A stretch of DNA of 18,191 bases from assembly GCA_900768105.1 (NCBI GenBank), contig CAAGBQ010000063.1:1-18191 (forward strand). The letters run 5' to 3'. Each line of letters opens with the position of its first letter. The first letter of the stretch is position 1. The stretch is from Oscillospiraceae bacterium. Its GTDB lineage: Bacteria; Bacillota; Clostridia; Oscillospirales; Ruminococcaceae. The notes under the pieces are model-generated. The model ran no database searches. It saw only the letters and a list, made by a program, of their open reading frames with translations, and had not been told where the DNA came from. A program made the translations under genes and the position numbers. Positions 6,235 through 13,583 of the stretch are shown one piece after another.

Positions 6235-8300
6235 TAAATGAACTGTTCAATCTTTCTTCGGCACTTGACAGTGTAAAAGCTGAAACACAAAGCTGGCACA
6301 GAAAATATAAACCAATCCCCAATATTCGCCCCGATGCGCCATGCGTCCGTATTACCGTTTCGGATGGAAATGTTGTTGACATTTCTCTGATAAGTCCGGA
6401 CCTCGGTCAGAATTTACGAAAATACGGATCGAATCAGGGAAGCTATCCATGCATGAATTTAGCATCTTTGTATCGTGTTACCGACGAGTCTGTAAAAAAA
6501 GAATTGGCAGATTTCTGTAAGAACCCGGAAACAATAGACGGTGATTGTATTCTTAAAATAAAGACATGGTGTACCGAGGACAAGAACAATTGGACAAAGA
6601 AATTCCTTGGAAAATACAAAGTTTCTATGGAGAAAACGCCAATTGAATTATCCCAGGCAGCAGATAAATATCCCGCACTTAAAACACTCATTGATGAAAC
6701 AAATTATTTTACATCCGCTTCTGATTTACATAAAAAACTTAAACAAACCGCATGGGAAATGTTGGAACGAAAAGAGCGGGTTTCATTAGCACTGAAAATA
6801 CTTTTTTATCAAGGAAAAGGGGATAAAAATGCGGAAGATGATTATGGTTCGTTATCTGTCGCCTTTGATTCTGCAAAATTGATTGATGAAGGAATACCCG
6901 CAGTAAGCGAAAAATTTGTCCATGAACTGAATAAGTGCCTTTTGGAAATAGATGATGACAAGCACGCAAACAGTGGTACAGATTCAATTGACGCATTTGG
7001 GATTCCTTTTCAAGCGATTGAGGAACCTATGCCAACCGTCAAACTTGCCGGCGGATTTGATGTTACCCTTCGCACCATGTTCAAAGAGCAGCGATGTCAA
7101 ACCAGATATGGCAGAATTGAAAATGCAAGTTATCCGCTTTCTCCGCAGATGCGTATGCAGCTACAATCGGCGCTTGAATGGGCGGGCGGCCTGAACCAAA
7201 AAAGTACAACATGGATAAGTACGGACAAAAACGAGATTCTCTTTGCATATCCATCACATATGCCGGAAACAAACAGGCAATTTGCCGCCGTATTCGGAAA
7301 AATCGGAAACGATGACATAACATTCTCTGAAAAGATAAAAAAATTTATTAACGACCTTAAAAAGCCCAGAAAGCCGGGCACTGATACTCATGCAAATCGA
7401 ATCACAGTCTTTATTCTTCGAAAAATAGATAAAGCCCGTACAAAAGTCGTCTATACATGTCAGACCGATCCGTATGAGCTGGAAAAATGCAGTGAAGAAT
7501 GGACTCTTGGCTGCACCAATCTTCCGAACTTTCCGTTCGGGACACCGAGTGTACCGTATCCGCTGGATGTTGCGAACACGCTTAACTGCTTCTTGAAGCA
7601 AGACGGTTCAACTTTAACGGACAAGTTCAAGCCTTTTCCCAAATACCGCGGAATAGAAATTTTGATGGATCCTGCTCTATCCACCGCCGTCGATTTGCAC
7701 CGACTGACCGAATGCGCAATGAACATCGGCGCTTTTTTAGGAGATTGGCGCGCCAAAAATGATAATAAAAATGATAATGATATAATATATCATCCAACTT
7801 TTGAAAAGGCAAAGGAGAGGCTGTCGCTGATGGGAATGTTCCTTTACCGTAATTGTATAAGAAAGGATCATTATATGGATAATTTACCGTATCTCTATGG
7901 GCAACTGCTAAAAGCAGCGGATGAACTGCACGCACTGTATTGCCGCGTTGTGCGGGGTGGGGATTATCCGCCTCAACTGGTTGGAAGCAGTCTATTTCAA
8001 AGTGCGGCGGAAATGCCGGTTCGAACAATGAGTATCATGAGCCAAAGAATTATGCCGTATTATTCATGGGCAAAAAGCTACCGCTTTAAGAACATTCAAG
8101 AAAGTCAAAAAGAAAGTTGGCGCGCCGGATGGCTATATAGTATGTGCGAAAAGATTATGAGCAAACTGCAAAGCAGCTGGACGCCCCAGACACGCTTTAA
8201 TGATGAAGAAAAAGCACAGCTTTTTATTGGTTATCTGGCAAAATTCCCTGAAAAGGAAGTAATTGAAACAGCTATTGAGGAGGAATCAGAAAATGAATAA
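6231..8300 (+). CDS. cas8c: Type I-C Cascade large subunit Cas8c (Csd1-like)
   Basis: Large subunit that reads the PAM and recruits Cas3. The preferred start is GTG 6231, which has AAGGAG 9 bases upstream and overlaps the cas5c stop by 4 bases; TTG 6225 lies too close to that site. The protein is 689 residues, somewhat long for Cas8c. The N-terminus 'INELFNLSSALDSVKAETQSWHRKYKPIP' differs from the common Csd1 opening. The middle 'RYGRIENASYPLSPQMRMQLQSALEWAGGLN' and the late 'LYCRVVRGGDYPPQLVG' regions are consistent with Csd1. The C-terminal third is helical and probably also gives a separate small subunit from an internal start at 7830. Identity rests largely on its position between cas5c and cas7c; the primary match is divergent. 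Confidence 0.8.
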   Translation: MINELFNLSSALDSVKAETQSWHRKYKPIPNIRPDAPCVRITVSDGNVVDISLISPDLGQNLRKYGSNQGSYPCMNLASLYRVTDESVKKELADFCKNPETIDGDCILKIKTWCTEDKNNWTKKFLGKYKVSMEKTPIELSQAADKYPALKTLIDETNYFTSASDLHKKLKQTAWEMLERKERVSLALKILFYQGKGDKNAEDDYGSLSVAFDSAKLIDEGIPAVSEKFVHELNKCLLEIDDDKHANSGTDSIDAFGIPFQAIEEPMPTVKLAGGFDVTLRTMFKEQRCQTRYGRIENASYPLSPQMRMQLQSALEWAGGLNQKSTTWISTDKNEILFAYPSHMPETNRQFAAVFGKIGNDDITFSEKIKKFINDLKKPRKPGTDTHANRITVFILRKIDKARTKVVYTCQTDPYELEKCSEEWTLGCTNLPNFPFGTPSVPYPLDVANTLNCFLKQDGSTLTDKFKPFPKYRGIEILMDPALSTAVDLHRLTECAMNIGAFLGDWRAKNDNKNDNDIIYHPTFEKAKERLSLMGMFLYRNCIRKDHYMDNLPYLYGQLLKAADELHALYCRVVRGGDYPPQLVGSSLFQSAAEMPVRTMSIMSQRIMPYYSWAKSYRFKNIQESQKESWRAGWLYSMCEKIMSKLQSSWTPQTRFNDEEKAQLFIGYLAKFPEKEVIETAIEEESENE
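7830..8300 (+). CDS. cas11c: Possible Cas11c small subunit translated from inside cas8c
   Basis: In type I-C systems the small subunit is made from an internal start in cas8c and lines the belly of Cascade. Here an in-frame ATG at 7830 (a second at 7836) follows AAAGGAGAGG (7811-7820), a better ribosome site than most in this operon, with GAGG 9 bases upstream. The product would be 156 residues, starting MGMFLYRNCIRKDHYMDNLP, mainly helical and ending with the Cas8c C-terminus, in the size range of known Cas11c. What is seen is the ribosome site, frame and length; use of this start is inferred. Confidence 0.5.
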   Translation: MGMFLYRNCIRKDHYMDNLPYLYGQLLKAADELHALYCRVVRGGDYPPQLVGSSLFQSAAEMPVRTMSIMSQRIMPYYSWAKSYRFKNIQESQKESWRAGWLYSMCEKIMSKLQSSWTPQTRFNDEEKAQLFIGYLAKFPEKEVIETAIEEESENE

Positions 8301-9186
8301 TGAGATCAAAAGAGCAACGGGACTTTTAGTCATTGAAGTTGTCAACTCAAACCCCAACGGAGATCCGGACCGTGAAAGTGACCCAAGACAGCGCCCTAAT
8401 GGCTGCGGAGAGATTTCCCCTGTTTCTTACAAACGCAAGCTGCGTGACCTGTTGGATGATCACGATTCTCCGTTTTTCAAAGCACTCCCCGAAAAATTCA
8501 GCGCGGACGCGGAGCGATATTCAATTCTGGAACATCGTGGGCGTATACCAAGCGAAATTACAAAAGAGCAGGGAGATGATCCGTCGGATTTTCTGAACAG
8601 TGAATTCGTTCAAAAATATTGGGATGCAAGAGTTTTTGGAAACACTTTTCTTGAAGACAATGCAGGAAAAAAATATCCGAAAAGAAAGAACAAAGCATTT
8701 ATCAAAACCGGTGTTGTTCAATTCGGAATGGGTTTGTCTGTCGCGCCGATTGAAATCATCCGGCAAACGAATACAAAAAAGATGGCCGTAGAGGAAGAAA
8801 AGGATTCCGGTATGGCGCCGCTTGCCTATCGCGTTGTTGAGCACGGCGTATATTGTATGCCATTCTTTGTCAACCCGAATTATGCAGGCAAAAGCGGCTG
8901 CACCGCGGATGATATTGAGCTGCTGAAGCTTTTGATTCCGCACGCATATGAACAGAATCGCTCCGCGATTCGTCCCGATGTCCGCATCCGTCACGCATGG
9001 TATATTGAACACAAGAACCTTTTGGGAAGCTGCCCGGAATACCTGCTTTTTGAAGCACTGACTCCCGTAAAGTGCAAAAACGCCGACGAACCGTCTGAAT
9101 CATGGAGCGATTATGAGGATAAGGAAGCTTTGCCGCAGAATCTTCTTGAACGGGTTGAAAGCTGTGTTGATCTTGTAAACATATAA
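8293..9186 (+). CDS. cas7c: Type I-C Cascade backbone subunit Cas7c (Csd2-like)
   Basis: Backbone protein that polymerises along the crRNA spacer. The protein is 297 residues, the normal length. The start ATG 8293 has GAGGAGGA about 9 bases upstream and overlaps the end of cas8c by 8 bases; an upstream in-frame start at 8263 would lie within cas8c without this site. The hallmark 'IEVVNSNPNGDPD' near residues 13-25 is the RAMP-type strand and NPNGDPD loop of Csd2/Csh2 proteins. Later features are 'GEISPVSYKRKLRDLL', 'YWDARVFGNTFLE' and 'RPDVRIRHAWYIEHKNLLG'. Csh2 of type I-B is related, but no cas6 is present and the neighbours are type I-C. Confidence 0.93.
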   Translation: MNNEIKRATGLLVIEVVNSNPNGDPDRESDPRQRPNGCGEISPVSYKRKLRDLLDDHDSPFFKALPEKFSADAERYSILEHRGRIPSEITKEQGDDPSDFLNSEFVQKYWDARVFGNTFLEDNAGKKYPKRKNKAFIKTGVVQFGMGLSVAPIEIIRQTNTKKMAVEEEKDSGMAPLAYRVVEHGVYCMPFFVNPNYAGKSGCTADDIELLKLLIPHAYEQNRSAIRPDVRIRHAWYIEHKNLLGSCPEYLLFEALTPVKCKNADEPSESWSDYEDKEALPQNLLERVESCVDLVNI

Positions 9187-11357
9187 TGGAAACTTTTATC
9201 GCACACAGTGCGCAAAATGGGCATTCCGCGCAAACATACGAAGCACATATTCGTGGAGTTCTTAAAAAGGCTCTGAAATATGCTATGGATACTGAACAGT
9301 ATTCAAAAAAGGCAACCGGAATGTTGACCTCGGTTGTGAAGGACGGTGCCGTCCTTCATGATTTGGGAAAATTGGACGATGAAAATCAAGAGGTGCTGCA
9401 AAATCCGAAAAGCAAACGCCGGCACCTACCGATTAACCATGCGGACGCGGGAAGCGCCGCTCTGATATCCGCGGACAGGCCATGTTCCGCACTGCTGGTA
9501 TATTCGCACCACAGAGGGCTTCCGGATTTTGCGGCCGAAAAGATACGCGAAGAAGCGCTCTTTCGTGATGATCATCCGGCGACAAGGGAGCATGTCAATA
9601 AAACCTTGGAGAACTTGCTTTCGCGCCATCATACTTTTTTTCCGCCGCTTCCCGAAGAAAAGCCGCAGTGTTACGAGGGTGATCTTAATGTCTTTTTCCG
9701 GATGGCGCTTTCATGCCTTGCCGATGCCGACCACTCCGATACCGCTATTGCGTACGGACAGGCTTCAGAATGTGAAGAGCTGCCGCGGCTTCGTGCCGAT
9801 GAACGGCTTAAGGCATTGGACCAATATATATCAGAGCTTGGTACCGGTGATGAGCGCGACCGTTTACGCGGCAAAATGTATGAGTCCTGTCGGAATACGG
9901 ATGTTAATGGTCATTTTTCTTTATGCGACAGCCCCGTTGGTTCCGGTAAAACAACGGCTGTGATGGCACACCTTTTGCGACAGGCCGCAAAGCGGAATGC
10001 CAGGCGCATTTTTGTTGTCCTTCCGTATACCAGTATCATTGAGCAATCCGTCAATGTCTACCGAAGGGCATTGGTATTGCCGGGAGAAAAGCCAGACGAA
10101 GTTGTGGCAGAGCTTCATTCCAAGGCCGATTTTGATGATTATGAAACACATTATTTGACCGCTTTATGGCGTGCACCAATCATTGTCACAACTGCGGTAG
10201 CTTTCTTTGAAACACTGTCATCCTGCCGCCCATCCGCATTAAGGCGACTTCACGAACTGCCGGGAAGCGTGGTCTTTCTTGATGAGGCACATAACGCGCT
10301 TCCAATCCGGCTTCTGCCGTTGGCGTGGCGCTGGATGAATGTCTTGGCTGATGAATGGAGTTGCTATTGGGTATTGGCGTCCGGCTCGCTTGTTCGATAT
10401 TGGGAGCTTGGCCGATTATCGAAAATCAACATGGCGCACCCTGTGGTTTCGGAGTTGGTTGATCCGGAAATACGAGAGCAGCTTGCGCAATATGAGCAAA
10501 GCCGAGTTGCGTTCCGATGGAACAAAGAGCCTATGGACCGTCAAGCGCTTATTGAAAAAGTGCAAAATGCCCCCGGACCGCGGCTTTTGATTATGAATAC
10601 CATACGGAATGCAGCAGTAATTGCTGCGGATATTTCCAAAGAATCGGGTCGTGGATGTGTTGAGCATTTGTCAACGGCTTTGACATCCGAGGATCGGAAG
10701 AAAACAATTGAACGGATAAAACAAAGGCTGGCTGACCCTGAAGACACCGACTGGACGCTTGTTGCAACCTCATGCGTTGAGGCGGGCATGGATTTTTCCT
10801 TCAGAACCGGATTTCGTGAAATGGCATCGCTGCTTTCACTTTTGCAGTCCGCCGGAAGAGTTAACCGACATGGTAAATTTACGAATGCGGAGATGTGGAG
10901 CTTTTCGTTGCAGGATGACTCCATGTTGAACCGGAACGAAAAGCTGGAATGTTCGGTGGCGGTTCTTCGGAATTATTTTGCTAAAAACACCGATATTGTC
11001 CCGGAGCTCAGTACACATTCGATGAATGCAGAAATCATCCGCGACGACAACTGTATCAAAACTATAAAACGCCTTTTGAAAGAAGAGAGCGACATGCAAT
11101 TTGACGCAGTAGATAAGAAATTTAAGGTTATTGATGATGACGATGCTGTCATTGCGGTTGTTGATGAGTCACTCGCAGAAACAATTAAGCAAGGTCGCGG
11201 TGACTGGCGGGAGCTGCAAAAGAAATCCGTTTCCATTTATAAAAATAAATCAAAGCAGTGGAATATGATAAAAATCAGGGACAATATCTATCGGTGGACA
11301 GCAGGGTACGATACCTTTTTAGGGTATATGAGCGGCGTATTAAAGTATAATTTATAA
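9186..11357 (+). CDS. cas3: CRISPR-associated helicase/nuclease Cas3 (HD and DEAH domains)
   Basis: Effector nuclease-helicase recruited by Cascade to degrade target DNA. The protein is 723 residues. The HD nuclease domain is intact by eye: His7, His58-Asp59 in 'VLHDLGK', His85 in 'NHAD', and His108-His109 in 'SHHRGLPDF'. The helicase has Walker A 'DSPVGSGKTT' (248-257), DEAH at 366-369, 'CVEAGMDFS' and 'QSAGRVNRHG' (from 554) as motif VI. The ATG overlaps the cas7c stop by one base (TAATG) with no clear ribosome site, so translation is probably coupled. Cas3 is last here; in the common type I-C order it is first and is followed later by cas4-cas1-cas2. Those genes are absent. Nothing suggests inactivation. 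Confidence 0.95.
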   Translation: METFIAHSAQNGHSAQTYEAHIRGVLKKALKYAMDTEQYSKKATGMLTSVVKDGAVLHDLGKLDDENQEVLQNPKSKRRHLPINHADAGSAALISADRPCSALLVYSHHRGLPDFAAEKIREEALFRDDHPATREHVNKTLENLLSRHHTFFPPLPEEKPQCYEGDLNVFFRMALSCLADADHSDTAIAYGQASECEELPRLRADERLKALDQYISELGTGDERDRLRGKMYESCRNTDVNGHFSLCDSPVGSGKTTAVMAHLLRQAAKRNARRIFVVLPYTSIIEQSVNVYRRALVLPGEKPDEVVAELHSKADFDDYETHYLTALWRAPIIVTTAVAFFETLSSCRPSALRRLHELPGSVVFLDEAHNALPIRLLPLAWRWMNVLADEWSCYWVLASGSLVRYWELGRLSKINMAHPVVSELVDPEIREQLAQYEQSRVAFRWNKEPMDRQALIEKVQNAPGPRLLIMNTIRNAAVIAADISKESGRGCVEHLSTALTSEDRKKTIERIKQRLADPEDTDWTLVATSCVEAGMDFSFRTGFREMASLLSLLQSAGRVNRHGKFTNAEMWSFSLQDDSMLNRNEKLECSVAVLRNYFAKNTDIVPELSTHSMNAEIIRDDNCIKTIKRLLKEESDMQFDAVDKKFKVIDDDDAVIAVVDESLAETIKQGRGDWRELQKKSVSIYKNKSKQWNMIKIRDNIYRWTAGYDTFLGYMSGVLKYNL

Positions 11358-11404
11358 GATATTCAAAGCCGCTTACTTTTTTATAAAATTTATAATTTAC
11401 TTTC

Positions 11405-11434
11405 AAAATCCGAGCCGACATCTGCTCGGATTTT
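11405..11434 (+). terminator. Terminator of the cas operon
   Basis: AAAATCCGAGC (11405-11415) and GCTCGGATTTT (11424-11434) form a perfect 11-base stem with an 8-base loop, 48 bases after the cas3 stop. The stem ends in TTTT. The symmetric A/T ends suggest it can work in both directions. Confidence 0.75.
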
Positions 11435-11473
11435 GATTATACCATACTTAACCCACATTTGAGGCCGAATAGA

Positions 11474-11683
11474 ATAAAACAATCGGGTATAAGCCTTTGC
11501 GCATTGTGAAAAGGCATTGGTTTATCTCAATCAAAATTTGCCGATGCAATCGCCTCTACACGGTTCGGTATCAACCGCTATGGAAATGGTCGGACAACAC
11601 CGGCTGTGGAGCTTCCGCGCAAGTATGCGAACTGCTTTGATGTTTCAATGAATTATATCTTTTATCTTTGCCCGTTACGATAA
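11474..11683 (+). pseudogene. Decayed XRE-family (Cro/cI-type) DNA-binding regulator
   Basis: From 11510 to TAA at 11681-11683 the frame reads 'KGIGLSQSKFADAIASTRFG' and then 'INRYGNGRTTPAVELPRKYA', followed by 'NCFDVSMNYIF'. This matches the helix-turn-helix pattern of XRE regulators: GLSQ-FA, then INRYENG-TTP, then a DVSMDYIF helix. There is no start codon. An in-frame TGA (11507-11509) cuts it from 'IKQSGISLCAL' (from about 11474), which may be the damaged N-terminus, possibly with a small frame error. No C-terminal domain follows. It is therefore a remnant of a regulator gene, likely from a mobile or phage-like neighbour, at the right edge of the cas segment. Similarity is from motif recognition only. 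Confidence 0.65.
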
Positions 11684-11715
11684 CTCACGCAGTTTATTAA
11701 TTTAAAAAATATTTA

Positions 11716-11744
11716 TTGACCGCGCGCCCTTGCCGCGCTATAAT
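11716..11744 (+). promoter_or_regulatory. Predicted sigma-A promoter for the DUF3267-DUF1003 genes
   Basis: TTGACC (11716-11721), a 17-base spacer and TATAAT (11739-11744). The start site would be near 11751, with a leader of about 26 bases. Confidence 0.8.
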
Positions 11745-11776
11745 TATGGAAATTTGAAAGGAAAGGAAAAGCTGCT

Positions 11777-12394
11777 GTGAAAGAACGAAAGCTTACCGAA
11801 AAAGAATTACTGCGCAAAGAAAAATTTGACCTTCTTTGCGAAAAAATGCGCGCGGACGGCTATGAAAAAGTCGACCTTACCGTTGGCGTTGTTGCCGCAA
11901 ATCTGCTTTCAATTTTAATAATGGCGCCGTTTATGGCGGCGGTTCTTTTAATATTCTTTGCCATTGCCTCCGGCGGGGAGTTTTCTTACAGCGTGTGGGA
12001 AAGCCTCGCTCTGCTTCCGGCTTTGATTGCCTTTGTGGTGATACATGAGCTTATCCATGGGCTTGCATGGGGCCGCTTTGCAGGATTTAAAGCCATCGAC
12101 TTTGGCGTAATCTGGTCCATGCTCACCCCATATTGCACCTGCGGAGCGCCGCTGAAGCGTTGGCAATACATACTCGGCGGGCTTATGCCGACAATTGTGC
12201 TCGGAACCGTGCTGACTGTGGCTGCTTGCCTTTCCGGAAGCCTTTTTTGGCTCGCCATGGCAGAAATTATGGTTTTGGGCGGCGGAGGCGATTTTTTAAT
12301 CGTACTTAAAATGCTGCTGCACAAAACAAAAGGAAAAAGCGCGCTTTATTACGACCACCCATATGAATGCGGCGTTGTCGTATTTGAAAAATAA
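11777..12394 (+). CDS. DUF3267-like membrane zinc-metallopeptidase-like protein
   Basis: A 205-residue membrane protein with an HExxH motif (His90-Glu91-Leu-Ile-His94) at the end of a hydrophobic segment, as in DUF3267 putative zincin peptidases. The N-terminal 35 residues are charged. Membrane segments lie at about 38-64, 75-98, 128-150 and 155-178. The start is GTG 11777, preceded by GAAAGGAAAGG and a strong promoter; no ATG is better placed. 'YCTCGAPL' follows the HExxH, which places more potential ligands near the site. Substrate and role are unknown; proteolysis within the membrane is an inference from the motif. It is probably co-transcribed with the DUF1003 gene 26 bases downstream. 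Confidence 0.8.
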   Translation: MKERKLTEKELLRKEKFDLLCEKMRADGYEKVDLTVGVVAANLLSILIMAPFMAAVLLIFFAIASGGEFSYSVWESLALLPALIAFVVIHELIHGLAWGRFAGFKAIDFGVIWSMLTPYCTCGAPLKRWQYILGGLMPTIVLGTVLTVAACLSGSLFWLAMAEIMVLGGGGDFLIVLKMLLHKTKGKSALYYDHPYECGVVVFEK

Positions 12395-12420
12395 TACCCG
12401 CTTAAAAAGGAAAAATTAAA

Positions 12421-12948
12421 ATGAAAGAAAACAGAAAGCTGCTTAAAGAAGTTATCAAGGATATTGAACACGATATGACGGATGAGGAGGTTTTAAAGCT
12501 GCTTGCAAACAGCAAAATTTCCGAAAATCCAAAGGAACACGAAAAATACACCCTTGGGCAAAGGGCGGCGGATTCCATCGCAAAATTTGCCGGAAGCTGG
12601 GCGTTTATTTTTTCGTTTACCGCAGTTCTTATTTTATGGATGGTGATAAACGCCGTTCTTGCCGCAAAGGCCTTTGACCCATATCCGTTTATTCTGCTTA
12701 ACCTTGTGCTTTCCTGCGTTGCGGCAATCCAAGCTCCGCTTATTATGATGAGCCAGAACCGCCAGGAGGAAAAGGACCGCCGCCGTGCGGAAAACGACTA
12801 TAAGGTAAACCTTAAAACGGAGATAATGATAGAGGATCTTTATGATAAGGTGACGGCAATCCTTGCGAAGCAATCCGCAATGGAAAATAAGCTTTGTCGG
12901 GATGAAGCCGAAATCAAAGCGGAAGCGAAGCCTTCTTCAAAAAATTAA
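12421..12948 (+). CDS. DUF1003 family membrane protein
   Basis: A 175-residue protein of unknown function, recognised by the DUF1003 pattern: 'LGQRAADSIAKFAGSWAFIFSFTAVLILWM' followed by 'FDPYPFILLNLVLSCVAAIQAPLIMMSQNRQEEKDR'. It has two membrane segments (about 59-83 and 88-110), a charged N-terminal region and a long basic/acidic C-terminal helix, 'DLYDKVTAILAKQSAME', that may form a coiled coil. The start ATG 12421 has AAAAAGGAAAA upstream. It lies 26 bases after the DUF3267 gene and likely shares its transcript. Confidence 0.85.
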   Translation: MKENRKLLKEVIKDIEHDMTDEEVLKLLANSKISENPKEHEKYTLGQRAADSIAKFAGSWAFIFSFTAVLILWMVINAVLAAKAFDPYPFILLNLVLSCVAAIQAPLIMMSQNRQEEKDRRRAENDYKVNLKTEIMIEDLYDKVTAILAKQSAMENKLCRDEAEIKAEAKPSSKN

Positions 12949-12957
12949 ATTTTTGTA

Positions 12958-12986
12958 TTGTCAAGGGCTGTGACCGGTGATATAAT
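12958..12986 (+). promoter_or_regulatory. Predicted sigma-A promoter for queT
   Basis: TTGTCA (12958-12963), a 17-base spacer and TATAAT (12981-12986). The start site falls near 12993, immediately before the hairpin described as a preQ1 riboswitch. Confidence 0.78.
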
Positions 12987-12993
12987 AGCCCTT

Positions 12994-13037
12994 TGTGAGT
13001 TTGAAGCCTTCCTCACATAAAACAAAACCAGAGGAGA
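12994..13037 (+). promoter_or_regulatory. Probable preQ1-I riboswitch in the queT leader
   Basis: The short transcript leader begins with a 6-base stem (TGTGAG 12994-12999 with CTCACA 13012-13017) closing a 12-base loop TTTGAAGCCTTC. It is followed by the A-rich tail ATAAAACAAAACC and then the ribosome site GAGGAG (13031-13036). A 5-6 base stem, a 12-base loop starting UU and ending C, and an A-rich tail match the H-type pseudoknot plan of preQ1-I aptamers. Loop TTTG could pair with tail CAAA. Binding would occlude the ribosome site just downstream. The gene is a known preQ1 target. The pseudoknot helix is weaker than in textbook cases, so this is probable rather than certain. Confidence 0.55.
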
Positions 13038-13044
13038 ATTTAAT

Positions 13045-13533
13045 ATGTCTGTAAAAAACAAAGGTACCGCTTTTATTACGAAGGCGGCGGTAATCGCCGC
13101 GATTTATGTTGTGCTGACTTGGATTTCCGCGCTGCTTGGAATATCAAGCGGGGTTATCCAGTTCCGCCTTTCCGAAATGCTTTGTGTGCTGCCGATGTTC
13201 ACTTCGGCGGCGATTCCCGGTCTTTTTGTGGGCTGCGCAATTTCCAATGTAATTGCCGGCGGAATTATTTGGGATGTTGTTTTCGGAAGCATCGCCACCC
13301 TTATCGGCGCATGGGGTACATATATCCTTCGCAAAAGGAGCGTTTATCTTGCCCCGCTGCCAACAATTATTGCCAATATGGCAATAATTCCGCCGGTTTT
13401 GCGCTATGCATACGGCGCGGAGGGCACGATTCCCTTTTTTATGCTGACCGTCGGCATAGGAGAAATCGTCTGTGCCGGAATATTGGGCGTTATCCTTGCA
13501 AAAGCGCTGAAAAAATACAAAATAAACTTTTGA
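13045..13533 (+). CDS. queT: QueT-type queuosine precursor transporter
   Basis: Membrane S-component of an ECF-type importer for preQ0/preQ1, precursors of the modified base queuosine. The protein is 162 residues with about five or six hydrophobic segments. 'VIQFRLSEMLCVLPMFTSAAIPGLFVGCAISN' and 'WDVVFGSIATLIGAWGTY' are the recognisable QueT core. The start ATG 13045 follows GAGGAGA. The leader carries its own promoter and a probable preQ1 riboswitch, which agrees with the assignment. It would work with shared ECF energising proteins encoded elsewhere. It ends just before a terminator shared with a convergent gene. Confidence 0.9.
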   Translation: MSVKNKGTAFITKAAVIAAIYVVLTWISALLGISSGVIQFRLSEMLCVLPMFTSAAIPGLFVGCAISNVIAGGIIWDVVFGSIATLIGAWGTYILRKRSVYLAPLPTIIANMAIIPPVLRYAYGAEGTIPFFMLTVGIGEIVCAGILGVILAKALKKYKINF

Positions 13534-13582
13534 GCACGGTGCTCAAAAGCAAAAAACGGGCTTTCACAGAAGCCCGTTTTTT
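13528..13582. terminator. Bidirectional terminator between queT and the LysR-like gene
   Basis: Two inverted repeats sit here. TTTTGAGCA/TGCTCAAAA (13528-13536 and 13540-13548) covers the queT stop. AAAAAACGGGCTT (13551-13563) and AAGCCCGTTTTTT (13570-13582) form a 13-base stem with a T run on either strand, ending next to the LysR-like stop. It fits the convergent gene arrangement. Confidence 0.85.
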
Positions 13583-13583
13583 A

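Noticed and set aside
4936..11434. The similar terminators (AATCCGA...TCGGATT) on both sides of the cas segment as flanking repeats of an element
   Set aside because: Only the short stem core is alike, the loops differ, and such stems are common in Clostridia terminators.
11642..11652. GTTTCAAT, the reverse complement of the usual type I-C repeat end ATTGAAAC
   Set aside because: It occurs once, with no repeat hairpin or second copy, and is explained by the Asp-Val-Ser-Met codons of the XRE remnant.
4927..11776. A CRISPR array or solo repeats near the cas genes
   Set aside because: Reading both flanks showed no sequence of 25 bases or more repeated at regular spacing.
11358..11776. A second copy of the ssrA 3' end as an attachment site
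   Set aside because: The closest string, CGGTTCGGTATCAACC, shares only a short core and fits the coding pattern of the XRE remnant.
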